Below are positions 43,795-53,082 of a DNA stretch of 64,000 nucleotides, piece after piece. Position numbers and translations under genes: made by a program. The first letter of the stretch is position 1. Every line of letters begins with the position of its first letter. This DNA comes from Sphingobacterium sp. GVS05A (lineage in GTDB: Bacteria > Bacteroidota > Bacteroidia > Sphingobacteriales > Sphingobacteriaceae), in contig NZ_JAHXYR010000004.1 of assembly GCF_019969845.1 (NCBI RefSeq), positions 595,651-659,650 on the forward strand, written 5' to 3'. Below the pieces are notes generated by a model, which ran no database searches, was not told the origin of the DNA, and saw nothing but the letters and a program-made list of their open reading frames with translations.

Positions 43795-45243
43795 CTATGT
43801 TGAACGGGATAAGATATAGGTGAGCATATTTGGCACATTGATGTGCGTATTTTTAAAATGCCCCGGAGCTAGTTTAAATCCCAGTTTTTGAAGCAGTCTC
43901 ACGGACGGTGGGTTTTCGCCTGAAGGGAATGCGATTATTGTTTCAGCGCCCATTACATCGAATGCATATTGGAGTATCCGGATAATTACCTCTCCCATAA
44001 TCCCTTTACCCTGAAATTTTTCAAGCAATTCATATCCGATTTCTACAGTTCCTTTTTTTATATCAAAGTTCCAGAGACATGCTACTCCGATCAAAGCAGG
44101 GTTCTCCCGCTGAGACACTGCCCAAAATATACATTCATTTTTATTGATCATACCATCAATCTTATTAATATATGCAATGGCCTCTTCGATATTTACACAG
44201 GGTGTCCTTCCTGTCAGTGCAGCAACGTCAACGTCTGTACGTAGCTGATAGATTTCTTCAGCATCATTCAATGAAAGCCTGCGAAGAATCAATCTGCCGG
44301 TCTCTAATACCGGGAAACTTGAAAAGTTCGGTGGGTGCATCCGGTATAGGGATTCTATTTTTTCTTTAAAATTAAATTTTGGGTGATACAAACCGTTTGT
44401 GAGCGGTACAACTTCTGCAAATAAGTTTTGGATAGACACAACGTTTTTCCCTACTGCAGTTGAATCAATTTCCAAAATAGCGTTTACTTTTTCTTCCAGA
44501 TTCATTGGAACCATTGCTGCATTTGAAAGCAATTTAACGGCATGTTTATCACTGATGGGGTAAATTGAATTCAAGGCAAATAAAGCCTCTAAGATGCTTT
44601 TTAGAGCACGTGTAAAACAACCTAACAGATTATACATATCCTTTTGCATAGCAAAGCTATGTGCATGAGCCAGTGTAAACTCGGCAGACCAAAGAGCTGT
44701 ATTTATAACACTTACTTTTAACGCTTGGGGATAGGTAGTTGAGACTTGTTTTAAGCGATGTAAAATTTGCTTTGGATCAATTAGCGGAACGCAGGATACC
44801 GATTCTGCCAGATAGATCATCGTAGTAAATCCGTAGGGCGGCTGTTGTTCATAGTGGTTTTCCCATTTTCCTAATTGAGCATCAGCAACGGTGTTTTCTA
44901 TCTGATTGATATTGCGGTAGAGAATATCTACTTTTCCTATTTCGGTATGTATCCAGGCTCCACCATTTACCCATGGTCCCCATTCGTAAAAACCGACTAC
45001 TACAGGATCATCATTGACAGCATATTTTCGGGCAATTTCCTTTATCATTTCGATCGAAAAGGGCTCTTTTTCGTAATAATATACTCCTATGTCAATATCC
45101 GAGCTTGTATTAGCCCGACCAGTTGCATGTGAACCACCCAATGCAATAGCCTGTACGTTCTCTATTTTGTTTAAATCTTCCGTCAGACGAATAATAAACT
45201 GCTTTTTTGCATCTGTTAAACTTGATATGTCTTTTAAAATCAT
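43795..45243 (-). CDS. Nucleotidyltransferase-GNAT fusion protein
   Basis: Residues 1-270: nucleotidyltransferase fold with the motif ALGGSHATGRANTSSDIDIG (GSxxxGx-DxD), then EIGKVDILYRN and a helical substrate region. Residues 310-482: GNAT domain of the RimJ/RimL type (LETGRLILRRLSLNDAEEIY, IGVACLWNFDIKKGTVEIGY, EKFQGKGIMGEVIIRILQYA, PPSVRLLQKLGF). The combination of nucleotide and acetyl transfer in one chain resembles dual aminoglycoside-modifying enzymes, but the substrate is not known. The linker at about 290 suggests two independent domains. Confidence 0.8.
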   Translation of the reverse strand: MILKDISSLTDAKKQFIIRLTEDLNKIENVQAIALGGSHATGRANTSSDIDIGVYYYEKEPFSIEMIKEIARKYAVNDDPVVVGFYEWGPWVNGGAWIHTEIGKVDILYRNINQIENTVADAQLGKWENHYEQQPPYGFTTMIYLAESVSCVPLIDPKQILHRLKQVSTTYPQALKVSVINTALWSAEFTLAHAHSFAMQKDMYNLLGCFTRALKSILEALFALNSIYPISDKHAVKLLSNAAMVPMNLEEKVNAILEIDSTAVGKNVVSIQNLFAEVVPLTNGLYHPKFNFKEKIESLYRMHPPNFSSFPVLETGRLILRRLSLNDAEEIYQLRTDVDVAALTGRTPCVNIEEAIAYINKIDGMINKNECIFWAVSQRENPALIGVACLWNFDIKKGTVEIGYELLEKFQGKGIMGEVIIRILQYAFDVMGAETIIAFPSGENPPSVRLLQKLGFKLAPGHFKNTHINVPNMLTYILSRST

Positions 45244-45495
45244 TTACAACCATTTTTAGATTTTACAATTCTTTAGCCCGAGTGTATTAAACCAGAGGGG
45301 TGAAGGAAACAGTTTCAATAGAAACTATCAGAACACCACATCAATCAAAGAGGTATATGAGACACCTGTTTTGTTGTGAAATTAAGGCATAGCTCAATAC
45401 TCGAGATATGTAGGTGCAGTGCTAATGTAAGAAATTTAATAACGGAATAAAGTGCCACCTTCGGGTTTTATTCACGTTTGCCTTTTAAATAGGTG
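45244..45495. other. Intergenic, nothing recognised
   Basis: About 250 bases with no coding signal; part of the upstream region of the fusion gene. Confidence 0.4.
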
Positions 45496-45731
45496 TTATT
45501 TTTTTCTATTTACCCTCGAGAAATCCAAGCCTTTAAGATCATATTTTTCTAACGTTTGTTTCACGGGATCAATAACAGCAATATACTTATTATAGGAGTA
45601 AATAGCCGGTAAAAATGGTCCTGTCCTTTCTATGCATATTTGATCTTTTCTTTGGAAATAAATCCATAGAAAAGAATATTTCTGTAATCTCCCCAAGAAG
45701 CTTTTCTATTCCTTATTAAATAAAAATTCAT
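45496..45731 (-). pseudogene. Decayed paralogue of the 29662 cassette protein
   Basis: MNFYLIRNRKASWGDYRNIL, FYGFIS, then by frameshift DQICIERTGPFLPAIYSYNK and VKQTLEKYDLKGLDFS, stop. It aligns with the first 80 or so residues of the gene at 29662-30549, with a frameshift in the middle and the C-terminal two thirds absent. Confidence 0.7.
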
Positions 45732-45761
45732 TATCAATAATGTTTTGGCCTGAACTTTTTC

Positions 45762-46322
45762 TTATCCTTTCTTAAAACCAATGCTGTTTATTTTATCATC
45801 CTCCAATGTTTTTTTGAGCTGTCCGGACACAACAATTTTATTGTTTTCCGCGGAACGGACGATATGGTACTGGTAACCGTATTCCTCCAAAGGCTCTTTT
45901 TTTAGAACCGTTTTGGAGAATTTATAAGAACCGTCAACAGGGTGTTTACTGTAAACAGATAGATCAAGGTCGTAACAATCAATTTTATTGAATACATTGA
46001 GCGCAAAATAGCTGGTATTTTTCTGTCCTTGATAGGTAAATGCTGTTTCAAACAGTTGCACATCGGTTTTACAATGCGCTTCAATAATTTTTTTAAAGCG
46101 TTCGCTGATTAAAATGCCTCCGCCCACGGTAGTCAGCACATCGAGCGTTATCAGGCTTTCATAAGCGACTTTACTGTTTTCTGCATCTTCATAAACGAGT
46201 TTTATCCCCTCTGCTTCACGGATAAAATTACCGACAGCTAGATGAGAGCCATTGATCTGGTTTTCTAAGCTGTATTTAAGCGGTAGATTTGGTTTACTCT
46301 TTACCTCTAAAAAATAATTCAT
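45762..46322 (-). CDS. Imm11-like (DUF1629) protein
   Basis: 186 residues: MNYFLEVKSKPNLPLKYSLE, ILISERFKKIIEAHCKTDVQ, NTSYFALNVFNKIDCYDLDL, VDGSYKFSKTVLKKEPLEEY. This layout is that of DUF1629/Imm11 proteins, predicted immunity factors of polymorphic toxins. It opens a block of minus-strand small genes; no toxin gene is in the window. Confidence 0.6.
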   Translation of the reverse strand: MNYFLEVKSKPNLPLKYSLENQINGSHLAVGNFIREAEGIKLVYEDAENSKVAYESLITLDVLTTVGGGILISERFKKIIEAHCKTDVQLFETAFTYQGQKNTSYFALNVFNKIDCYDLDLSVYSKHPVDGSYKFSKTVLKKEPLEEYGYQYHIVRSAENNKIVVSGQLKKTLEDDKINSIGFKKG

Positions 46323-46381
46323 AGTGCATTTGTTTTTTGTTTAGTCACAATTAGTTACAGCACTTTACCCACCTCTTCAAA

Positions 46382-46585
46382 CTAATTTGGACAAATGCCA
46401 TACCAATAAACGTGGTCGTTCTCCTCACCATCCATTCCATTTACATTAAGGGTAAACTCCTTGCTTCCGTTTTTTTGTTCCGTAAAGGTTACGTCCCCGA
46501 CTAATACATAGTCATCCTTATCCAACCCGGCATTTGTGACTGGATTGCCATTAACTTTTATTTTAAGGCCTAGTTTTTTATCCAT
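46382..46585 (-). CDS. Hypothetical protein, 67 residues
   Basis: MDKKLGLKIKVNGNPVTNAG, LDKDDYVLVGDVTFTEQKNG, ending HVYWYGICPN. Beta-rich; no family. It lies 8 bases after the EF-Tu-like gene and 59 bases before the Imm11-like gene, all on the same strand. Confidence 0.55.
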   Translation of the reverse strand: MDKKLGLKIKVNGNPVTNAGLDKDDYVLVGDVTFTEQKNGSKEFTLNVNGMDGEENDHVYWYGICPN

Positions 46586-46593
46586 AATTGTCT

Positions 46594-47052
46594 TTATAAA
46601 ATTTCCACTTCACCAATAGGATTGGGGCCTTCATATAACCACCATTTACGGCCTTTTGTCAAATATTGCTCTAGCTCTTTTACAAGGAGAAAGCGAACTG
46701 TTGCAATTCTTTCTTCACCAGGCATTACATTTTCACCCTCAAAATTTATATCACCTATATAGGTCTGATATAATTTACCTTCTGGCGTATATTCAAACAC
46801 GTGATTGGGTCGATAACCTGAGATGATACCCGTTTTTCGGCCACCGTGTTCAGTAGGTGCTAGCTTTATTCTAGCCTTGACTATCAACAACCCGTCTTCG
46901 TCCCTAAGCTCTTTTATACTGGCAAGGGTGTATTTGTCATAAGCCATCACATCAAAAACCTTCGATACACCAGTATCTAACCAACGCTTGTAAATAAGTT
47001 TGCCATTCATGAACAGATAAAGTTCATTTTCTGAAAAATTTTTAAATATCAT
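46594..47052 (-). CDS. Stand-alone EF-Tu domain III-like protein
   Basis: The 152-residue protein contains, from about residue 55, RIKLAPTEHGGRKTGIISGY followed by RPNHVFEY, then a strand region, NVMPGEER, and KGRKWWLYEGPNPIGEVEIL. This is the third beta-barrel of elongation factor Tu (EF-Tu: EGGRHTPFFKGYRPQFYF, VMPGD, GLRFAIREGGRTVGAGVV). No GTPase domain is present, and the gene sits in a block of small immunity-like genes. Its role is unknown (see finding). Confidence 0.65.
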   Translation of the reverse strand: MIFKNFSENELYLFMNGKLIYKRWLDTGVSKVFDVMAYDKYTLASIKELRDEDGLLIVKARIKLAPTEHGGRKTGIISGYRPNHVFEYTPEGKLYQTYIGDINFEGENVMPGEERIATVRFLLVKELEQYLTKGRKWWLYEGPNPIGEVEIL

Positions 47053-47471
47053 TGTACAGCTATTCGTTGTTTCTTAGAAAGGATATTACTGACTTATAAC
47101 AAATATATTTATTTTGTCCAAAAATTTTATATCGTGTATTTCTGGGAACAGCTATAAGCAGGATAAATAATTTTTTTGATTTTTAAAGTGACATCTATTC
47201 AAAATGTTGTATTGCAAGGGTAAAACTGCATGTTAAAGAATGCATGCAAACCTTTAGCATGTATTTACATAGAGCCAATAGTAACTATTAAAAATTAGAG
47301 AATTTGGACCTGAATTAGTTTATGTTTTGAATGATACCATTATCAGCGTATTAATTAATGACATTTTCCAGTTGATGATAAAAATGTCACAATTGAAAGA
47401 AAATTTTAGATAATTTTTTTACTGGCATGCATTTCAGTAAATTTGATCTATAACATAAACTTTAAGTAAGA
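47053..47471. other. Intergenic region, promoter area
   Basis: Very AT-rich 420 bases between the divergent EF-Tu-like gene and the gnd operon. It presumably holds both promoters, but no box is convincing. No gene is seen. Confidence 0.45.
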
Positions 47472-48896
47472 ATGGAAAAGTATAATTACGGAGTCATTGG
47501 TCTGGGTGTAATGGGAAGAAATCTGCTTTACAATATTGCCGATAATGGTTTCTCTGTCGTAGGATTCGATTTAGATGAAGAAAAGGTAGTAGAACTTCGT
47601 AAAGGAGTAGCTTCAGGTACAAAGGTTGTTGGAACTGTTTCTCTAGAGGAATTTGTGTTGAGTTTAGACAGTCCGCGAAAAGTTATTTTGATGGTTCCTG
47701 CAGGCAAGCCGGTTGATGCTGTTCTTGAAAGTATAACACCACTTCTGAGTCCAAAAGATGTTGTCGTTGATGCGGGAAATTCTTATTTCAAAGATACTGA
47801 GAGACGTATAGCTGATTTAGCTTCTAAAAACCTTCATTTTATGGGAATGGGAGTTTCTGGAGGAGAGCAGGGCGCAAGAAGAGGACCGAGTATTATGCCG
47901 GGTGGAGATTTGGAAGTTTTCAATTTGGTGAAGCCTATGCTGGAAGTTATTTCAGCAAAAGTAAAGGGGGAGCCCTGCACCGCTTATATGGGGAAAGGAG
48001 CTGCAGGGAATTACGTTAAAATGGTTCACAACGGTATCGAATATGCCATCATGCAATTGATCAGTGAAGCATACGATTTACTGAGAAAAGGAGTTAATCT
48101 TAACAATGAACAATTGTATGACGTTTTCAAAAGATGGAATGAAGGCGAGATGAATTCTTTCCTTATCGAAATAACAAGAGATATTTTCCAGCAAAAAGAT
48201 GATGTAACAGACGGTTATCTTGTCGACAAGATTTTAGATAAAGCAGGAGCAAAAGGAACCGGAAAATGGACCTCCCAGGAGGCTATGGAAGTTGGGGTGT
48301 CTATTCCAACAATCGATATTGCAGTAACATCAAGAATTTTATCCGCTTACAAAGATGAGCGCGTGAAAGCTTCTCAATTATATGCTAAAGAAGAAGTAAA
48401 AACTCCTGAAAATACAGAATTGTTCATCAAAGAGGTGGGGGAAGCTTTGTATTTATCTACTTTAATCAGTTATGCGCATGGTTTGGCATTATTGGTAAAA
48501 GCTTCTGAAGAATATCAGTTTGAAATTCCGTTAAAGGATGTTGTTAAAATCTGGAGAGGTGGATGTATCATCCGTTCGGTTTTATTAGAAAAATTTTATC
48601 TGGCTTATTCAAAAGACGAGAACTTATCTAATATTTTATTGGATCAGGAAATTTCAGAAATTGTAAAAGATAAAATTTCTTCATTAAGAAAAACAGCTGC
48701 TTTTGCTGTATCAAACGGAATTCCAAGCTTGGGAATTCAGTCGGCTCTAGGGTATTTCGAAGCTTACACCACAGCATCTTTACCTGTAAACCTGCTTCAG
48801 GCTCAGCGTGATTATTTTGGTGCACACACTTACCAAAGAACTGACAGAGCAGGAGTCTTTCATACGTCATGGCAAAACCCAAATAACGGAATCTAA
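47472..48896 (+). CDS. gnd: 6-phosphogluconate dehydrogenase, decarboxylating
   Basis: Oxidative pentose phosphate enzyme making ribulose 5-phosphate, CO2 and NADPH. N-terminal Rossmann GLGVMGRNL (residues 10-18), VDAGNSYFKDTERRI, MGMGVSGGEQGARRGPSIM and the catalytic GKGAAGNYVKMVHNGIEYAI; 474 residues is the usual length of the long form. It is the first gene of a gnd-zwf-pgl operon. Confidence 0.95.
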   Translation: MEKYNYGVIGLGVMGRNLLYNIADNGFSVVGFDLDEEKVVELRKGVASGTKVVGTVSLEEFVLSLDSPRKVILMVPAGKPVDAVLESITPLLSPKDVVVDAGNSYFKDTERRIADLASKNLHFMGMGVSGGEQGARRGPSIMPGGDLEVFNLVKPMLEVISAKVKGEPCTAYMGKGAAGNYVKMVHNGIEYAIMQLISEAYDLLRKGVNLNNEQLYDVFKRWNEGEMNSFLIEITRDIFQQKDDVTDGYLVDKILDKAGAKGTGKWTSQEAMEVGVSIPTIDIAVTSRILSAYKDERVKASQLYAKEEVKTPENTELFIKEVGEALYLSTLISYAHGLALLVKASEEYQFEIPLKDVVKIWRGGCIIRSVLLEKFYLAYSKDENLSNILLDQEISEIVKDKISSLRKTAAFAVSNGIPSLGIQSALGYFEAYTTASLPVNLLQAQRDYFGAHTYQRTDRAGVFHTSWQNPNNGI

Positions 48897-48898
48897 CA

Positions 48899-50380
48899 AT
48901 GAGTGACAATACAATCCTGCATCCAACCACCATCGTTATTTTTGGTGCAACAGGGGATTTGGCAAAAAGGAAGCTTTTTCCTGCCTTCTACAATTTATAT
49001 ATCGATGGCAGAATGCCAAAAGGGTTTAATATTTTAGCTTTAGGAAGAGCCGAAAATACGGATGAAAAATTCAGAGCTTATATTAAAGAAAATCTGGAAA
49101 GTTTTTCCAGAAAGGCTGTAATCAAGGAAGATTGGGCTGGTTTTCAGGCTCACATCAGCTACTTTCAACACCAGCTTGATGAAGAAAGCTCTTATCGGAA
49201 TTTATATCAGAAACTGGAAAATTTTGATAAAGTGTACGGAATGAGAGGAAACAGACTTTTCTATTTGTCGATTGCACCAAACTTTGTATCGGTCATTTCA
49301 AATCATCTTAAAAATACGTCAATAGCATCTGATCCTGCAACAGATCGAATTATTATCGAAAAACCTTTTGGTCACAATAAAGCATCTGCCATAGAGTTAA
49401 ATAATCTTCTTTCACAAACTTTTCAAGAAGAACAGATTTATCGTATCGATCATTATTTAGGTAAAGAAACCGTTCAGAATATTTTGGCGTTCAGGTTCGG
49501 AAATTCAATTTTTGAACCTCTTTGGAATCACAGACATATTGAATCGGTGCAGATTACGGTTGCCGAAGAAGTAGGCGTGGAAACAAGGGCCGGTTTTTAC
49601 GAGCAGACAGGAGCTTTGCGCGATATGATTCAGAACCATCTTTTGCAAATTCTTTGTATGGTTGCTATGGAACCTCCGGCTTCACTTGAATCGGGTGAGA
49701 TCAGGGATCGTAAAGTTGATGTTTTAAAATCCATCCGTAGGATTTCTCCCGAAAAAGTAGATCATTATGCGGTAAGAGGACAGTACGGACGAGGCAAAGT
49801 AAATGGGCTAAAAGTAAATGGCTATCGCCAGGAAGAGGGAATTGCTCATGATTCCAATACGGAAACATTTGTCGCTATTAAGTTTTATCTGGATAATGAA
49901 AGATGGGAGGATGTTCCTTTTTATGTTCGTACCGGGAAGAAGATGAAAGAAAAGCATTCTTATATAACGATTCAGTTTAAGCCACTTCCAAATTCTACGT
50001 TTTCAGAAAGCACCTCGCTTCTGTCGGCTAACCGATTGGTTATTAATATCCAGCCACAAATGGACATCAGATTGCAGTTTATGTCTAAAAAACCGGGCTT
50101 GTCTTTAGAGCTTAAACCTGTGGAAATGATTTTCGATAATTTTGCCTGTCAGACCGATACTCCCGAAGCTTATGAAACTCTTTTATTGGAGGCACTTGTG
50201 GGAGACCTCACACTGTTTATGCGCTCTGATCAGGTAGAAGAAGCTTGGGATGTGATAAAAACGATTCAGGAAACCTGGGAAAAAACCAAAGACCCATCTT
50301 TCCCAAATTATGCTTCAGGAAACTGGGGCCCTGATGACAGTGATGCACTGGTAGAGAGGCAGGGACATCAGTGGGTTTAA
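48899..50380 (+). CDS. zwf: Glucose-6-phosphate 1-dehydrogenase
   Basis: NADP-dependent oxidation of glucose 6-phosphate. GATGDLAKRKLFPAFYNLY near residue 15 (NADP loop), and the active-site RIDHYLGKETVQNI near residue 180. 493 residues is normal. It starts 2 bases after the gnd stop. Confidence 0.95.
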   Translation: MSDNTILHPTTIVIFGATGDLAKRKLFPAFYNLYIDGRMPKGFNILALGRAENTDEKFRAYIKENLESFSRKAVIKEDWAGFQAHISYFQHQLDEESSYRNLYQKLENFDKVYGMRGNRLFYLSIAPNFVSVISNHLKNTSIASDPATDRIIIEKPFGHNKASAIELNNLLSQTFQEEQIYRIDHYLGKETVQNILAFRFGNSIFEPLWNHRHIESVQITVAEEVGVETRAGFYEQTGALRDMIQNHLLQILCMVAMEPPASLESGEIRDRKVDVLKSIRRISPEKVDHYAVRGQYGRGKVNGLKVNGYRQEEGIAHDSNTETFVAIKFYLDNERWEDVPFYVRTGKKMKEKHSYITIQFKPLPNSTFSESTSLLSANRLVINIQPQMDIRLQFMSKKPGLSLELKPVEMIFDNFACQTDTPEAYETLLLEALVGDLTLFMRSDQVEEAWDVIKTIQETWEKTKDPSFPNYASGNWGPDDSDALVERQGHQWV

Positions 50381-50397
50381 AATCTAATTAAAAGAAA

Positions 50398-51108
50398 ATG
50401 AATATTACGATATTTAATAGTCTGGATGATTTATATAAAAAAGCAGCAGATAAATTTGTTGAGCTTTCGACAAAAGCAATCCAGAAGCATGATAAATTTG
50501 TGGTCGCCTTGAGTGGAGGCTCTTCACCGAAAGCCATTTTTAGTTTATTAGCTACGCCCGAGTACGCTGATAAAATAATTTGGGACAAAATCCATTTTTT
50601 TTGGGTAGATGAAAGATGGGTTCCTCTTGAAGATGAGAAAAGTAATTTTAAGATGACTTTGGAAGTCCTTTTGAATAAGGTTCCAGTCAATAAAAATCAG
50701 ATTTTTCCCATGTATAAAGAGGGAATTGAGCCTCAAAATTATGCTAAAGAATACGAAGCTCAGATCAGAAATGTTTTGGGAGCTGACGGTATTTTTGATT
50801 TCATCCTTTTAGGAATGGGAGATGATGGCCACACAGCTTCTCTGTTTCCAGGTGAAAAGATTTTACAAGAAAAAGAAAAATGGGTTGATGCCTACTATCT
50901 AAAGCCACAGGCAATGTTCAGAATTACTTTGACTGAACCTATTATCAATAAAGCTGAAAATATTCTGATTGTTACATTTGGTAAATCCAAGAAAAACGCT
51001 TTGAATGAAGTTCTTAATGGTGTATATAATCCTGAACTATATCCGCTACAGTTAATTGAAGACAAAGCAGGAGTCCAGATTTTTACCGATAAAGAAGCTG
51101 GAACTTAA
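50398..51108 (+). CDS. pgl: 6-phosphogluconolactonase
   Basis: DevB/Pgl-type lactonase of the same pathway; ALSGGSSPKAIFSLLA near residue 36, HFFWVDERWVPLEDEKSNF and LLGMGDDGHTASLFPG. 236 residues is typical. Third gene of the operon, 17 bases after zwf. Confidence 0.93.
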   Translation: MNITIFNSLDDLYKKAADKFVELSTKAIQKHDKFVVALSGGSSPKAIFSLLATPEYADKIIWDKIHFFWVDERWVPLEDEKSNFKMTLEVLLNKVPVNKNQIFPMYKEGIEPQNYAKEYEAQIRNVLGADGIFDFILLGMGDDGHTASLFPGEKILQEKEKWVDAYYLKPQAMFRITLTEPIINKAENILIVTFGKSKKNALNEVLNGVYNPELYPLQLIEDKAGVQIFTDKEAGT

Positions 51109-51129
51109 TGTCATTTAATATAGTGGACG

Positions 51130-51190
51130 TCTAGCCAAAAAGGCTCTCTTAACGATTGACAAGGGTGCTTAAGTACTCTTGTCAATACAG
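51130..51190 (+). terminator. Degenerate terminator-like repeats after pgl
   Basis: At 51133-51170 CCAAAAAGGCTCTCTTAACG is a decayed copy of the terminator behind the Rpn gene (53030). A second inverted repeat TTGACAAG/CTTGTCAA lies at 51157-51185. Neither has a long T-run. Confidence 0.4.
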
Positions 51191-51216
51191 TTATTTTTGA
51201 CGACAAAAACATAGCT

Positions 51217-51738
51217 TTATTGGCTAAGTAATCGTTTCAATAGCTGGAAATTTTCATCATCAAAACAAACTATTGTAATTAGTTTAATTGTCGTATCTGA
51301 TTCAAGAAACTTATTTATTGAGTTCACCGATATTTGGGCAGCCAATTCCTTAGGGAACCTGTATATACCTGTGCTGATATTCGGAAAAGCAATTGTTGTA
51401 CAGTTATTATCCACAGCCAGTCGAAGAGAGTTGAAGTAACAATTTGCTAGGAGGTTCTCTTCATTCTTTTGGCCGCCATTCCAAACAGGACCGACGGTGT
51501 GGATGACATATTTAGCGTGTAGATTGCCAGCCGTGGTGATCACTGCTTCACCCGTTTTGCAGCCCCCTTGTCTAGCTACTATCATTCGGCATTCTTCCAG
51601 AATAGCTGCTCCACCTGTTCGGTGAATGGCACCATCTACACCGCCGCCACCAAGCAAGGAGCTATTTGCTGCGTTTACGATTGCATCGGCTTCGATCTTA
51701 GTGATATCTCCTTTAATAACGTTTATTATTTTGTTCAT
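51217..51738 (-). CDS. Macrodomain protein, second copy
   Basis: 173 residues, differing from the copy at 27896 by a handful of substitutions (for example [10 protein letters not shown] for [10 protein letters not shown] and IHRTGGAAI for IHRAGGPAI). All ADP-ribose binding signatures are present. The 5' flank is also duplicated. Confidence 0.9.
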   Translation of the reverse strand: MNKIINVIKGDITKIEADAIVNAANSSLLGGGGVDGAIHRTGGAAILEECRMIVARQGGCKTGEAVITTAGNLHAKYVIHTVGPVWNGGQKNEENLLANCYFNSLRLAVDNNCTTIAFPNISTGIYRFPKELAAQISVNSINKFLESDTTIKLITIVCFDDENFQLLKRLLSQ

Positions 51739-52070
51739 TGAGTATGGAATAATATTAAGGCATTTGCATAGCCGATGGAAATAATATTTTAAATTTAGTG
51801 AATTTTATCCATTAAAGCTTTCCCTTGTCAGCTGAACACAAGCTATTGGTTTATTCTTTTACAAAGGTTAGTTAGAATAGGGTGTTTAAATTTTACGCCA
51901 ACAATTCTATTTTTCCCTCCGGCATTACCATATCGAAAAACAATATGACCGTCTTTATCGGAGCGTTGTTTAATTGATATACAGAATAATATTTTTTTAC
52001 TAAAAATATTAGTATAGGTGTCTTTTTTTATTTATATTTATGTTGTTAACCAATTTAAAAACAATATATT
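51739..52070. other. Intergenic: macrodomain flank and Rpn promoter region
   Basis: To about 51860 it is the duplicated flank of the macrodomain gene. At 51998-52014 lies an imperfect palindrome TACTAAAAATATTAGTA in front of the Rpn gene, a possible operator. A minus-strand frame at about 51900-51970 (SDKDGHIVFRYGNAGGKNR) reads like a short gene remnant. Confidence 0.45.
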
Positions 52071-52985
52071 ATGAGTGAATTGAAACAGTCGAAATATATC
52101 GATATCACGACAGATTATGGCTTTAAAAAAGTTTTCGGATCAGATACCAATAAAGATCTTCTCATCGCTTTCTTAAACGAACTCTTTAGAGGACGCAAGG
52201 TCATTGCTGATTTATATTATAACAAAAATGAGCATGTCGGAGATACAGAGGATATCGGTACCGTTATTTTTGATCTGACCTGTACGGCTGACAATGGCGA
52301 ACGTTTTATTATTGAAGTGCAGCGCACGGCGCAGGATAATTTGAAAAGGCGCATGCTTTACTACAGTAGTAAATTGATAGCGGATCAGGCACCCAAAGGT
52401 AACCGAAGGGCTTGGAATTATGCAATTAGTGAAGTCTATATCATTGTATTGATGGATGGATTTACGATGCCTGATGCGGGCGATGAGAAGTATTTTTTAC
52501 ACGATATCTGTCTATGTTATCGGGATCAAGGTAAAATATTTTACGACGATCTTGGCTTTATATACCTTGAATTGGTTAACTTTGTTAAAGCTGAGGCAGA
52601 GTTAGTTAATGATTTGGATCGTTGGCTTTATATACTCAAAAACATGTCCTCGCTAAAGGGACTTTCAACATACCTGCGGAAGCCGATATTTGAAAAGTTA
52701 TTTCAGTTAGCAGAGTATAGCAAACTAAAACCGGAGGAACGAGAGATGTACAATGTAAGTTTAAGGAATAAATGGGATGCGGAGAGCATCCGCAGTAGCC
52801 AGGAAGAGCAATTGAAACGAGCGCGCGAAAAAGCAATGGCCGAAGGAAAAGCGGAAGGAAAAGCTGAGGTAATAAAAAATCTTTTGTCTTTGGATAAGTT
52901 TTCGAATTCGGAGATTGCCGAACTATCGAACGTCACTGTAGAGTTTGTAAATGAGGTCCAGGCGGAGATAGCTAAGGGAAAATAA
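52071..52985 (+). CDS. Rpn family nuclease (PD-(D/E)XK, transposase_31-like)
   Basis: 304 residues. Start SKYIDITTDYGFKKVFGS is the family signature, followed by NKDLLIAFLNELFRGRKVIA, VIFDLTCTADNGERFIIEVQ (D-x-ExQ catalytic motif). The C-terminal region is a coiled-coil-like helix rich in E/K and A/G (KAMAEGKAEGKAEVI). These Rpn/PF12784 proteins are nucleases implicated in recombination or phage defence. Fragments of further copies are at 1957, 36115 and perhaps 21600. Confidence 0.9.
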   Translation: MSELKQSKYIDITTDYGFKKVFGSDTNKDLLIAFLNELFRGRKVIADLYYNKNEHVGDTEDIGTVIFDLTCTADNGERFIIEVQRTAQDNLKRRMLYYSSKLIADQAPKGNRRAWNYAISEVYIIVLMDGFTMPDAGDEKYFLHDICLCYRDQGKIFYDDLGFIYLELVNFVKAEAELVNDLDRWLYILKNMSSLKGLSTYLRKPIFEKLFQLAEYSKLKPEEREMYNVSLRNKWDAESIRSSQEEQLKRAREKAMAEGKAEGKAEVIKNLLSLDKFSNSEIAELSNVTVEFVNEVQAEIAKGK

Positions 52986-53029
52986 AGCATATAACGATAT
53001 AAGGTTTTACGGCCGCTTGGATATGAGCC

Positions 53030-53068
53030 AAAAAGGCTCCCTTATTAACCGATAAGGGAGCCTTTTAT
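53030..53068 (+). terminator. Terminator after Rpn gene
   Basis: AAAAGGCTCCCTTAT/ATAAGGGAGCCTTTT stem followed by ATTT. Also useful for the convergent hchA remnant. Confidence 0.85.
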
Positions 53069-53082
53069 TTGAAAGAAATAGC

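Noticed and set aside
46594..47052. True elongation factor Tu gene
   Set aside because: Only the third barrel is present; no GTPase or second domain, and it is not in a translation operon.
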